In this document: one piece after another, positions 30,942 through 40,397 of the stretch
Layout: the number at the start of each line of letters is the position of its first letter
Numbering within the stretch: position 1 is the first letter of the stretch
From: an uncultured Pelagibacteraceae bacterium
Lineage (GTDB): Bacteria > Pseudomonadota > Alphaproteobacteria > Pelagibacterales > Pelagibacteraceae
Assembly: GCA_902543375.1 (NCBI GenBank)
Contig: CACBYE010000001.1
Span: forward strand, 163,862-227,861
Reading direction: 5' to 3'
DNA: 64,000 nt
Translations under genes and position numbers: made by a program
The notes under the pieces: model-generated
Seen by the model: the letters and a program-made list of their open reading frames with translations, nothing else
What the model was told of the DNA's origin: nothing
The model's database searches: none

Positions 30942-30976
30942 AGTTTAAATTACATTATGGGAGGGTTTATTTGAAC

Positions 30977-31008
30977 AAAAAAAAAGGCTGGGTTAAACCC
31001 AGCCTTTT
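30977..31008 (-). terminator. Rho-independent terminator of porin-like gene
   Basis: AAGGCTGGG-TTTAA-CCCAGCCTT followed by T-tract on minus strand. Confidence 0.9.
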
Positions 31009-31031
31009 AAATTTTAAGTTTAAAAAATTAG

Positions 31032-31694
31032 TTAAAATGATTTAACTAATGATAATCTAGCAGTAGCACCACGCATATTGGTAACTGTTATAGTGTTCTT
31101 ATCAGTTTGACCGTTATTTGCTGATACACTATCAAATTCATGATATGCTAGTTCAGCTCTGACAGCAACACCGTTATCTGCTTCATGCTCATAACCTATA
31201 GCATATTGTTCACCATCTGTATTTCCTGGATCTTTATAAGTTCCTGCATTTTTAGAAGTTATATTGATATCCATTGTTGAAAAACCAAGCTTAGCATAAA
31301 CACCTATATCTGTTTTTAGTAAAGCATAGATTGTAGTTAATTCTTCGAAAGCTGCTTCAACTTCAATATCAGTTGTACCGTCTCCGCCTTCACCGCTGTT
31401 TATGTTTTTTGGAGTATCAACATCGCCAAAAACATAATCAACACCTACTGCAAAGTTATCATTAAAATTAAGCTCTGCAAAGATTGAAGCATATCCATCA
31501 ACGAATGCAGCTCCATCTTTTTTCGTAGTTCTCTCTAATGTACCACTTACGTTAGTATTTTCCTCTTTACCATCTGCACCATACAGACCGTAATTACCTG
31601 TTACTCCCAGTGAACCTGATAAACTAGACAGATCAACTGCGAAAGCAGATGTAGAAAAGACTATAGCAGCGAGAGTTGCAAAAATTTTCTTCAT
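31032..31694 (-). CDS. Outer-membrane beta-barrel (porin-like) protein
   Basis: Signal peptide MKKIFATLAAIVFSTSAFA; beta-rich sequence ending ATARLSLVKSF. Confidence 0.7.
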   Translation of the reverse strand: MKKIFATLAAIVFSTSAFAVDLSSLSGSLGVTGNYGLYGADGKEENTNVSGTLERTTKKDGAAFVDGYASIFAELNFNDNFAVGVDYVFGDVDTPKNINSGEGGDGTTDIEVEAAFEELTTIYALLKTDIGVYAKLGFSTMDINITSKNAGTYKDPGNTDGEQYAIGYEHEADNGVAVRAELAYHEFDSVSANNGQTDKNTITVTNMRGATARLSLVKSF

Positions 31695-31940
31695 TATTAG
31701 TCCCTTTGTTTAATATTAAACTTATATATATATTGTGGATTTTTAACACAATTGAAATTAATAAGAAAAATAATTTTTTGGAAATTTAATGTTTTTGATT
31801 ATTGTTGCAAAATTACCACTAAAAAAATGTTGAAATATCTAGTTTTTTTGAACTAAACAATTTTTACACCTAAAGTTGCATAAAAATATTTACCATCTCG
31901 GTATCAGACAATTTACTTTTAATCTTTGATTCCTTTGGCT

Positions 31941-32852
31941 TTAATTAAAAAAAGACCCTCGTATTCTCAAAAGTTCTCTGCTCAAGTCTTTATTTTCCTT
32001 AAAAGGCTTTCTTCCGTGTAGCCAAAAATAATTATTAGCTATTACTGAGGAACCAACTGGTAATCTTGTAATGATCTTATGATTGCTTTCCTCTAAACTA
32101 TCTGACAATTTTTGCAAAAAAACTCCTTGTCTCATGTTTTTTGGTTCAGGAAATTGATCAATATACGAAATTTGGGCTCTACCATTTTTATCAGATGAAA
32201 ATACTGGATGCTCAACCTTATAATTAATATTTTTACTTTTAGGGGACCCCCAAATAAAATTCTCTTTTGCGCATGGATCGTTAAATAATTCATCGCAATG
32301 TTCCCAATCATCAAGATGAAGCATGGCTGATTCTCCACCTTCTACATTTTTTTCTTCTAGTTTTGACATCAATAACCAATCAGTCTTTTCTTTTACATAT
32401 GTTCCATCAGTATGTAAATCCATGTTCGTATAAGCTTTTCTAAGATAAGAGTCACTTTTGTCTTCATGTTTAACATGAAACCTTGCATAATATTTTCCAG
32501 CCATAGCATCATGATTAGGTACGCCAATTAAATGTGCCACTGCTGTGGAAAGTTTTATCAAAAAATTATTATCTGTTTTAGAGATTAGGTTTTTTGGTTT
32601 AATTATAAAACAACCTGTATTTCTATCTCGAACAATTTCATTAATAAATTTAGATAATCTATTTTTGCTTAAATCATCCAAGCTTTTAGCAATGGTAAAT
32701 CTAGTGAAAGGCTTATACTCTAAGGCCGTAATATCAAATTTATTAAATGGGAATATGAGTTTGTTTAAAATTTCCTCACTTATATCAATATTTATTATCC
32801 TTGAAGATTTATCGTTTAAACTAATTTCAAAACCATCAATTTTTTCTATCAT
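31941..32852 (-). CDS. CsiD/GlaH-like Fe(II)/2OG-dependent oxygenase (glutarate 2-hydroxylase family)
   Basis: NHDAMAGKYYARFHVKHEDKSDSYLRKAYTNMDLHTDGTYVKE; LHLDDWEHCDELF; NNYFWLHGRKPF. Confidence 0.85.
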   Translation of the reverse strand: MIEKIDGFEISLNDKSSRIINIDISEEILNKLIFPFNKFDITALEYKPFTRFTIAKSLDDLSKNRLSKFINEIVRDRNTGCFIIKPKNLISKTDNNFLIKLSTAVAHLIGVPNHDAMAGKYYARFHVKHEDKSDSYLRKAYTNMDLHTDGTYVKEKTDWLLMSKLEEKNVEGGESAMLHLDDWEHCDELFNDPCAKENFIWGSPKSKNINYKVEHPVFSSDKNGRAQISYIDQFPEPKNMRQGVFLQKLSDSLEESNHKIITRLPVGSSVIANNYFWLHGRKPFKENKDLSRELLRIRGSFFN

Positions 32853-33172
32853 AAGTAAAAATTAAAAAGTGATAATATGATACCAGAGAAAATAGTTGGG
32901 TAAACTAAATTTTTTCTGGTTAGATAAAAAATGACTATAGCCAAAAAGACAACTATAAATCTTATAAAGTAATCCACTTCATTTAAAGACCCTGATGGAA
33001 AAATTATCATTCTTGCAATAAGTGCTGCTAATGTTGAGTATGCGAGACAATTAAACCATCTAAATATTTTTGAAGTTTCTTTGATTTTTTCCGCGCTTAT
33101 AACACCTAAGAATCTGGAAAGATATGTTGCTAAAGATGTGACTATAATTACAATTATAATATTATTTGCCAT
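32849..33172 (-). CDS. azlD: AzlD family branched-chain amino acid exporter subunit
   Basis: Small 3-4 TM protein overlapping azlC; TYLSRFLGV. Confidence 0.8.
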   Translation of the reverse strand: MANNIIIVIIVTSLATYLSRFLGVISAEKIKETSKIFRWFNCLAYSTLAALIARMIIFPSGSLNEVDYFIRFIVVFLAIVIFYLTRKNLVYPTIFSGIILSLFNFYL

Positions 33173-33866
33173 TCTTTTCTCCAACAAAAAAAGCAATTGT
33201 GCCTGCAAAAAAACCACCAAATAAAATGCACCACTCAGGAGATAAGAAATAAAACATTGGTCCTATAATCGCTCCTAATATGACAGATAAAGTTATTTGA
33301 GTAGTTTTCATTGCACTTAACATCATGCAGGTAAAATAGATTGGATTAATTATAGCTAAACCAATAAGGATATCTTCATTAATAAAATCAGATGCTATAT
33401 AGCCAACAACTGTTGCTAATATTGCAACCGACCACGTTGCTGTCCCAATGCCTATCCAAAAATCTATCCTATTTTCTTTTTCAATTACTTCATAATTGTC
33501 TTTCATAATAAGCCAAGAGGAGACAGCAATGAAGTGACATGATAAATAGTATTTCCATCTAGGTTGATTTTCATGTATCAGTAAAGGCATTAACGCCACT
33601 GTCATTGGATATAATCTTGCATTAACTAACCAAACAGCTAAAAAAATATTTATCAATGATGCACCAATCAACATTGATTCAGCCATGACTAACGATCCAG
33701 GTAAAGCATAAGTCAAAAAAGTAGAAAAAATGCTTTCTTGAACTGTGAAACCTAAACTTTTTAATAATGCACCAATTGCAACAAAACTAGCTGCTAGAGC
33801 AATAGCTGGACTTCCCACACCTTTAATTGATTTAAAACCCTTAAAAAAATATTTTTTATCGATCAT
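33162..33866 (-). CDS. azlC: AzlC family branched-chain amino acid exporter subunit
   Basis: GFTVQESIFSTFLTYALPGSLVMAESM; NARLYPMTVALMP. Confidence 0.85.
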   Translation of the reverse strand: MIDKKYFFKGFKSIKGVGSPAIALAASFVAIGALLKSLGFTVQESIFSTFLTYALPGSLVMAESMLIGASLINIFLAVWLVNARLYPMTVALMPLLIHENQPRWKYYLSCHFIAVSSWLIMKDNYEVIEKENRIDFWIGIGTATWSVAILATVVGYIASDFINEDILIGLAIINPIYFTCMMLSAMKTTQITLSVILGAIIGPMFYFLSPEWCILFGGFFAGTIAFFVGEKNGK

Positions 33867-34651
33867 TAACCACCTAGAAAAAGGCGACCCACATCAGGAT
33901 TACTTAAAAGATCATCACCTTCACCAGCAATTGCTGTTTGACCGGAAACTAAAACATATCCAATGTCAGCAAACTCAAGTCCTTTTTTTGCATTTTGCTC
34001 AACTAAGATGATTGTTTTTTTTTCATTTACCTGCAGATCTCTTAAAATTTCAAATACCATTTCAATATATCTTGGCTCCAACCCAATTGATGGTTCATCG
34101 ACTAATAGTACGGAGGGTTTCATTACTAAAGCTCTAGAAATTTCTAGCAAACGTCTCTCCCCGCCAGATAATACTTTAGCAGGTTGATTTCTTCTATTCC
34201 TTAATCTCTCATATTTTTCAAATATTCTCTCTGCTTCTTGATAAGACTCATCTGTATTTTCTTTGATATATCCACCCATTAATAGATTTTCTTCAACAGT
34301 CATGTCAGGGAATACTGAATTATCTTGAAGAATGTATGCAATACCTACTGATTTTAATTTTTCAGCTGGTGTAAGATTTGTAATTTCTTTTCCATCTAAT
34401 TCAATTTGTCCAGAAAAAATGTTTGTAAACCCATATATTGAATGAAGAATTGTTGATTTACCTGCACCATTTGGTCCAATCAAACACAAGGACTGGGCTT
34501 TTTTTACGAATAAATCAAAGTTATGAAGTATTTCCATTTTGCCATAACCAGCATTTAAATTTTTGATTGTTAAATGAATTTCATCTGGAGCTAAATTTTT
34601 AAGCTCTTCTGCTGTCGGAGCTTTTCCTAAAACCTCATACTGATTTGTCAT
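33866..34651 (-). CDS. livF: Liv-type ABC transporter ATPase LivF (system 2)
   Basis: GPNGAGKSTILHSIYG, LSGGERRLLEISRALV. Confidence 0.9.
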   Translation of the reverse strand: MTNQYEVLGKAPTAEELKNLAPDEIHLTIKNLNAGYGKMEILHNFDLFVKKAQSLCLIGPNGAGKSTILHSIYGFTNIFSGQIELDGKEITNLTPAEKLKSVGIAYILQDNSVFPDMTVEENLLMGGYIKENTDESYQEAERIFEKYERLRNRRNQPAKVLSGGERRLLEISRALVMKPSVLLVDEPSIGLEPRYIEMVFEILRDLQVNEKKTIILVEQNAKKGLEFADIGYVLVSGQTAIAGEGDDLLSNPDVGRLFLGG

Positions 34652-35391
34652 TATTGAGCTCCTAGATACGCGTCTATTACACGTTTATCACTTTTTATTT
34701 CATCTGGTGAACCATTTGCTAGCATCTTTCCATGAGCTAAACAAAAAATATTTTCTGCTAATTGCATTATCACTCTCATATTGTGTTCAATGACCAAAAG
34801 AGTAATTCCGAAATCTTGATTTACTTTAATTAATCTATCTATAATTCCATTAATTAATGTAGGGTTAATCCCAGCTGTTGGCTCATCCAATAATAACATT
34901 TCTGGCTCATTCATTAATGCCATAGCTAATTCCAATAATTTCTGCTGCCCAAAGGATAAATCACCTGCTCTTAAATTTCTTTTTTGATATAAACCCACAA
35001 AATTTAATAAATTTTCAGCCTTTTCTGTGAGTTCTTTTGGTATTGTTGAAAAGATTTTCATTAAACTCTCATCACTACCTTTGTGGCTGATCAACATATT
35101 TTCTACACAATTAAGCTTTCCATAAATTCGAGTTTGTTGAAAAGTTCTTAACAATCCAAGTTTTGCTATGACTGGAACTGGTAGCTCTGAAACCTCTTTA
35201 TCATTAAATTTGATTGAACCATTATCAATTGGGTATGTCCCAACTATCGAATTAAATAATGTTGTTTTACCAGATCCATTAGGACCAATTAATCCAACTA
35301 TTCTACCTTTTTCAACATTCATTGAAATATCAACATTGGCTTTAACACCACCAAATGATTTACTAACATTACTAACTTCTAGAATGCTCAT
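34651..35391 (-). CDS. livG: Liv-type ABC transporter ATPase LivG (system 2)
   Basis: GPNGSGKTTLFNSIVG, LSFGQQKLLELAMALM. Confidence 0.9.
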   Translation of the reverse strand: MSILEVSNVSKSFGGVKANVDISMNVEKGRIVGLIGPNGSGKTTLFNSIVGTYPIDNGSIKFNDKEVSELPVPVIAKLGLLRTFQQTRIYGKLNCVENMLISHKGSDESLMKIFSTIPKELTEKAENLLNFVGLYQKRNLRAGDLSFGQQKLLELAMALMNEPEMLLLDEPTAGINPTLINGIIDRLIKVNQDFGITLLVIEHNMRVIMQLAENIFCLAHGKMLANGSPDEIKSDKRVIDAYLGAQ

Positions 35392-36446
35392 TTAAGCTCC
35401 ACTTGTGCTTTACGGTCTTTCTCGTCCACAATTTCACCAAATCTCTCAGGATATTTTTCCCTTAACCATCCCATTATCCCCTCTGGAAAATAAATAACTA
35501 TAACTACAATTAAAACTCCTAGTGCAACATATTGCCAACCTAAGAAGAATGTCCAAAACCCCTCTTTAAAAATATGAAACACTGTTGCACCAATTATTGG
35601 TCCCCAAAGAGTTCCCTTTCCACCTAAGATTGCCATTAAAACCATGAAAACTCCCATCTCTCTTCCATCAAATGCAACATCTGTTGAGTCAATATATCCA
35701 ACCAAGCCACCCATGATTCCTCCAGCTAAACCACAGAAGAAAGCTGATATCATCCATCCAACTATCTTATACTTCATTGTTTCAATTCCCATAGCCTCAG
35801 CTTTATCTTCATTATCTCTAATTGCATTTAAAATTAATTTAAATCTGGTCGAGTAAATTCCTCTTACAGCTATAAAGGTTAGTACGAGAACAAAAAAACT
35901 TAGGAAATAAAAAAATTCACCTCTTGAGTCTAAACTTCCTACATCGGGGAATGGTGGAGTAGTGAATCCTTGGCCAGCACCAATAATTTCAATTCCTCCA
36001 GAAATCTCACCTGCTGCAACTCCTAGTCCTAATGTGCAAATTGCAAAATAATGCCCTCTAAGTCCTAAAATAGAGTAACCAATTAAGCCTGCTACAATTG
36101 TTGGTACAACTGCAGCAACTACCAATCCAACGGCCATTCCCTGAAAAAATTGCGCTGGGGTATGAACAAATGTTTTTTCTCCACCACTTTCAGTCCACTC
36201 AGCTAATGGAAAAAACATTCCAACTTGAACGGAGGCACATAGATACATTCCAAGTCCATAAAATAAAATATTACCAAAAGAATTATAGCCCATTTCACCA
36301 CCTTGAATATTCCATGTGGTTGCTAAAACTATTAATACACAAAGAATTGAAAGTTGAACTTTAAAGGCTGGAAACAAGAATGGAGCGGCTATACCAAAAA
36401 TTAATATTCCAACATATAAAATTAAATTATTTTTGCTAATACTCAT
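35388..36446 (-). CDS. livM: Liv-type ABC transporter permease LivM (system 2)
   Basis: GYNSFGNILFYGLGMYL, RFKLILNAIRDNEDKAEAMGIE. Confidence 0.88.
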   Translation of the reverse strand: MSISKNNLILYVGILIFGIAAPFLFPAFKVQLSILCVLIVLATTWNIQGGEMGYNSFGNILFYGLGMYLCASVQVGMFFPLAEWTESGGEKTFVHTPAQFFQGMAVGLVVAAVVPTIVAGLIGYSILGLRGHYFAICTLGLGVAAGEISGGIEIIGAGQGFTTPPFPDVGSLDSRGEFFYFLSFFVLVLTFIAVRGIYSTRFKLILNAIRDNEDKAEAMGIETMKYKIVGWMISAFFCGLAGGIMGGLVGYIDSTDVAFDGREMGVFMVLMAILGGKGTLWGPIIGATVFHIFKEGFWTFFLGWQYVALGVLIVVIVIYFPEGIMGWLREKYPERFGEIVDEKDRKAQVELK

Positions 36447-37336
36447 TTTAAATACTCTCTTTTTCTTGAAAGTTTAAATCTTCTATAAACAAGTATTAAA
36501 ACTAACAATAAAAACACTGACCCAATTCTAAATTCTGTGCCCAGTATGTAATCTGCAAATTCTTCAAATACACCTAAGCCCATCCCTGACATTGCAACAC
36601 CAGGTAAGTTTCCTAATCCTGCAACAATAACAATCATAAAAGATCTAATTGTATAAGGAAGTCCCATATAAGGGTGAATTGTAAAAGTGATGGAAATTAA
36701 CGCACCAGCAACGCCACATAGGGCTGCATTAATACCAAAGGTTGCTGCATAAACTTTTTCTGTATCTACACCTAAAATCTTTGCTGCTCTTGCATTTTGT
36801 GCTGTAGCTCTAATCGCGCGACCAAGCTTAGATTTTTTCATATAAATTACTAAACAAATTGCAAATAAAATACTTATAAAAGCTGAAAATATTTTTGAAT
36901 TAGGCAAAACAACATTATTATTAAATAACATAGTTGTTCCATAATCTGAATTTGCAAGAACCACATCAGCTCCAAAAGCAAAGTTCATTAATTGCATGAA
37001 AAGAATACTTATTCCAAAAGTTGCTAAAATAGAGATAAATAAATCTCTATCTACTACTTTATTAATTACGAGTTTGTAAATTGCTATACCAACAAAATAC
37101 ATTACTACTGGAGCAACAATGACTCCCCAAGCTGGATGAATTCCATATAGATACATGAAATAAGCAATGTAACCACCTAATATAACAAGATCCCCTTGAG
37201 CAATATTAATTATATTCATTACTCCCCATTGAAGTGCCATGCCATATGCAATCAATGCAAATAATATTCCAAGTAAAACTCCATCCAAACATGCTTGAAC
37301 AGATATCATTGGATATTGGAAGACCATGAAATCCAT
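36443..37336 (-). CDS. livH: Liv-type ABC transporter permease LivH (system 2)
   Basis: NIINIAQGDLVILGGYIAYF, LGRAIRATAQNARAAKILGVD. Confidence 0.88.
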   Translation of the reverse strand: MDFMVFQYPMISVQACLDGVLLGILFALIAYGMALQWGVMNIINIAQGDLVILGGYIAYFMYLYGIHPAWGVIVAPVVMYFVGIAIYKLVINKVVDRDLFISILATFGISILFMQLMNFAFGADVVLANSDYGTTMLFNNNVVLPNSKIFSAFISILFAICLVIYMKKSKLGRAIRATAQNARAAKILGVDTEKVYAATFGINAALCGVAGALISITFTIHPYMGLPYTIRSFMIVIVAGLGNLPGVAMSGMGLGVFEEFADYILGTEFRIGSVFLLLVLILVYRRFKLSRKREYLK

Positions 37337-37352
37337 AATGAACCTTTTAAAA

Positions 37353-37388
37353 AAATACCCCCTAAATATAATAAATAAGGGGGTATTT
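37353..37388 (-). terminator. Intercistronic hairpin with U-tract between SBP and livH
   Basis: AAATACCCCC...GGGGGTATTT followed by T-tract on minus strand. Confidence 0.8.
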
Positions 37389-37400
37389 ATAGATTTGTTT

Positions 37401-38639
37401 TTATCTTTTAGACCATGAAGGAATTGGGTGAATTAATTTAGCCGATGCCCATTTAGTTGGAGCAACAACTTTATTTTCACATTTTCCTGCATCATCACAC
37501 ATTACTTGAAAAAGTACCATTGGTTTATCAACATTCTGACCACCTTCAGCAAATTTTATGTTTCCATAAAAGGTTTGCATGTTTGTGGCTGCAAGAGCAT
37601 CTCTTACTTTCTTTTGATCAAAAGAATTTGCTCTTTCAAATGCATCTTTAAATACCAATAGAGCAGCTGATGATTCCGCTGCTTGATATGGAGGCGCGTA
37701 TCCAAACTCTTTTGTAAAGTCTGCGTCATAAGTCATACCATCTTTAAAGAATTTATCTTTATAAGTTAGTGTTTTATGCCACTGAGAAGCACATAAAGCA
37801 TATTGTGAGTTTTTACCATGTTGCTTTGACAATTTAGCTGCATCACAGTGTGTCATAGCTAACATTGGAACATCTACCTTCATCTCAGATATTTGTCTAA
37901 TAGCAGTTAGTGCACCTTTAGTATGGCCTGAAACCACTAAAACATCTGGTTTCATTTGTTTCACTTTTACTAAAGTCGCTGCCATATCGTTTAGCTCTTT
38001 TGGTAACTTATCGTCGATTACTTTTTTAGAGCCTGTTCTTTTAATTGCATCTAAAACTCCAAGTCTTACGTCTTGAGAAAACGCATCCTGTTCAAATGCC
38101 ATTGCAACTGTTACACCTTTTCCATTATTCTTTTCAACTGCTAGATCAATAGCAACATCAAGATATAAATTAGCAGGAGCTAATACAGCAAATAGATACT
38201 TGTAACCTTTTGTAAACAAAGATCTAGATGCACCATTTGCTTCAACCATTGGAACACCATACTTTTCAGTTACCGGAGCTATTGCTTTAGTTAATCCAGA
38301 ACTATATGGCCCAAGCATAAACTCAACACCATCTTGTGATATAAGTCTTTCTGCAAGTTGTGCTGCTCTTTTTGGGTTTGACTCATCATCGTAATAAATA
38401 ATGTCAAACTTATAAGTTTTTCCACCAACTTTAACTCCACCCATGCTGTTAATTCTATCAACGGCCATATTGTAACCGTTTTGAGTATGAACACCATTAG
38501 ATGAATATTTTCCAGTTAATGAAATAGCTGCACCTAACACAATCTTATCACCAACTACTTTTGCAAGTGATACAACTGAAGTTGAGAATAAAATCGCTAA
38601 TGCAGAAATAAAACTTAAAATTATTTTATTTAATTTCAT
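37401..38639 (-). CDS. Liv-type ABC transporter substrate-binding protein (system 2)
   Basis: Signal peptide; LGAAISLTGKYSSNGVHTQNGYNMAVDRIN. Confidence 0.9.
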   Translation of the reverse strand: MKLNKIILSFISALAILFSTSVVSLAKVVGDKIVLGAAISLTGKYSSNGVHTQNGYNMAVDRINSMGGVKVGGKTYKFDIIYYDDESNPKRAAQLAERLISQDGVEFMLGPYSSGLTKAIAPVTEKYGVPMVEANGASRSLFTKGYKYLFAVLAPANLYLDVAIDLAVEKNNGKGVTVAMAFEQDAFSQDVRLGVLDAIKRTGSKKVIDDKLPKELNDMAATLVKVKQMKPDVLVVSGHTKGALTAIRQISEMKVDVPMLAMTHCDAAKLSKQHGKNSQYALCASQWHKTLTYKDKFFKDGMTYDADFTKEFGYAPPYQAAESSAALLVFKDAFERANSFDQKKVRDALAATNMQTFYGNIKFAEGGQNVDKPMVLFQVMCDDAGKCENKVVAPTKWASAKLIHPIPSWSKR

Positions 38640-38729
38640 TTTATTTCCTTCTGTTATTAATTAATTAATATCTAATTAAATAAAGAAATTCACACTAATG
38701 CAAGTGTCAAAAATTACAGATCAATAAAT

Positions 38730-39344
38730 CTAATATCGTTGGGTAACAACAATTATTAACGCTATAATTACTAAAACACTCGCAGAGATTGTATTAATTG
38801 TTTTTGGATTTGCTTTTATCCATATTATTAATTTCTGAGCAAGAATTGCATAACCTATCAAAGATAAGAAATCTAAAACAATATAAGTTGTAATTAGTAT
38901 TATAAATTGACTTAAATAGTTTGAGCTAAAATCTATAAATTGGGGAAATATAAAAGGAAAAAACATCCAGGCTTTAGGACTTGTTCCTGCAACAATAAAA
39001 CCATCTCTAAAAAAAGATAAGTTGCTCTTTTTACTCTCTATTTTATTTTTTATGTCGTTAGGTCTAGACTTATAAATATCATAAGCAAGATATAATAAAT
39101 AAATTATTCCTATCCATTTAAAAATATTTAAAAATATTGAGCTTTCTGAAAAAAAGGATCCAATTACAAAGATTACTAAGGTTGCTTGAACTAAGTTTGC
39201 AGATACATCTCCTAGTGCAGACCATACACATCTCCCAACCCCATAATTCATTGAATAAGAGATAATAACGATTCTAGGGCTACCTGGAGTGATAAATAAA
39301 AAAATGATAATTTGTAAATAAAGAATAAAATCTAAGGGAAGCAT
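38730..39344 (-). CDS. LysE/RhtB family amino acid exporter
   Basis: LFITPGSPRIVIISYSMNYGVGRCVWSALGDVSANLVQ. Confidence 0.85.
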   Translation of the reverse strand: MLPLDFILYLQIIIFLFITPGSPRIVIISYSMNYGVGRCVWSALGDVSANLVQATLVIFVIGSFFSESSIFLNIFKWIGIIYLLYLAYDIYKSRPNDIKNKIESKKSNLSFFRDGFIVAGTSPKAWMFFPFIFPQFIDFSSNYLSQFIILITTYIVLDFLSLIGYAILAQKLIIWIKANPKTINTISASVLVIIALIIVVTQRY

Positions 39345-39345
39345 A

Positions 39346-39402
39346 TAAAAAAAAAGATAGTCCTTAAAAACCGGGAGCTAAAGATGGCTAAGAAGGACTA
39401 TC
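39346..39402 (-). promoter_or_regulatory. Terminator-like hairpin immediately upstream of LysE-type start codon (candidate attenuator/leader)
   Basis: Perfect 10-bp arms GATAGTCCTT/AAGGACTATC then T9 and ATATG on minus strand; extended -10-like TGATATACT just upstream. Confidence 0.5.
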
Positions 39403-39440
39403 AAAAGACAGTATATCAGGACCTAAAAAAAATGCATTAA
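39384..39440 (+). CDS. Putative 18-aa ORF MAKKDYQKTVYQDLKKMH (leader peptide or microprotein)
   Basis: GGGAG 6 nt before ATG; ends 26 nt before the DUF2805 ORF; start lies in loop of the hairpin. Confidence 0.35.
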   Translation: MAKKDYQKTVYQDLKKMH

Positions 39441-39466
39441 AGATTTTTATCAATTATAAAGGATTT

Positions 39467-39763
39467 ATGAAAAAAAAAGGTCACAGGCCAATAACCCGTA
39501 TTAAGAACCCTGAGCCAAATATTGAAGATCCAGATTGGGTCATTTGGGCTGCTTGGGCAGATAGGATCACTTTCGAAGAAATTGAAAAAAAAACTGGATA
39601 CAAGGAATCTGATGTTATCAAAATAATGAGAAGGTCAATCAAGCCTTCTTCATTTAGACTGTGGAGAAAAAGAGTAAATCAGAAAAGTATTAAACATAGA
39701 AAAAAGTTTGAATATTCTAGAAAACAAATTACTAGCAAAATTAAAAAAGGTGATTATCTTTAA
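39467..39763 (+). CDS. DUF2805/TIGR03643-type small basic protein
   Basis: DPDWVIWAAWADRITFEEIEKKTGYKESDVIKIMRRSIKPSSFRLWRKRV. Confidence 0.75.
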   Translation: MKKKGHRPITRIKNPEPNIEDPDWVIWAAWADRITFEEIEKKTGYKESDVIKIMRRSIKPSSFRLWRKRVNQKSIKHRKKFEYSRKQITSKIKKGDYL

Positions 39764-39766
39764 TCT

Positions 39767-40021
39767 ATGAAAAAAGTAACAATTTATACTGGACCAATGT
39801 GCAACTATTGTGAGGCTGCAAAAAGATTATTAATTAGAAATAATACATCTTATAACGAAATTAATATTGCTAATGTCGATGGAGCAATGGATGAAATGAT
39901 TAAGAGAGCTAATGGAAAAAGAACGATTCCACAAATATTTTTTGATGATCAACACATCGGTGGTTATGATGAAGTTAGAGCACTAGAAAAAGAAAATAAA
40001 TTACAAGAATTATTAAAATAA
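39767..40021 (+). CDS. grxC: Glutaredoxin 3
   Basis: VTIYTGPMCNYCEAAKRLL; TIPQIFFDDQHIGGYDE. Confidence 0.93.
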   Translation: MKKVTIYTGPMCNYCEAAKRLLIRNNTSYNEINIANVDGAMDEMIKRANGKRTIPQIFFDDQHIGGYDEVRALEKENKLQELLK

Positions 40022-40025
40022 TTTT

Positions 40026-40394
40026 TTATTTAGCTTTAAAGGTTAAACAAACACCATTGTTACAATATCTTTTACCAGTTGGACGTGGTCCATCATCAAA
40101 GATATGACCGTGATGTGCATCGCAATTTTTACAATGATATTCGGTACGTGCATAACCTAATAAATGATCCGTTTTAGTTTCAAAAACATTTGGTAATGAT
40201 TGATAGAATGACGGCCAACCTGATCCACTTTCATATTTAGTTTTTGACTCAAATAATTTTATTCCACAATTAGCGCAATGATAGTATCCATCGCGTTTTT
40301 CATTATTCAATTCACTTGAACCCGGTCGTTCTGTCCCCTCCTCAAACATTATTAACTTCTGTTCGGCTGAAAGATTAGGATTTTTTTTATTCAT
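40026..40394 (-). CDS. msrB: Peptide methionine sulfoxide reductase MsrB
   Basis: CANCGIKLFESKTKYESGSGWPSFY; RYCNNGVCL. Confidence 0.95.
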   Translation of the reverse strand: MNKKNPNLSAEQKLIMFEEGTERPGSSELNNEKRDGYYHCANCGIKLFESKTKYESGSGWPSFYQSLPNVFETKTDHLLGYARTEYHCKNCDAHHGHIFDDGPRPTGKRYCNNGVCLTFKAK

Positions 40395-40397
40395 TTA

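Noticed and set aside
31894-31911. TACC-ATCTC-GGTA hairpin with the same AUCUC loop as the tandem pseudoknots
   Set aside because: No GAG in the 3' flank to form the loop-tail pairing and not in an obvious leader; likely chance.
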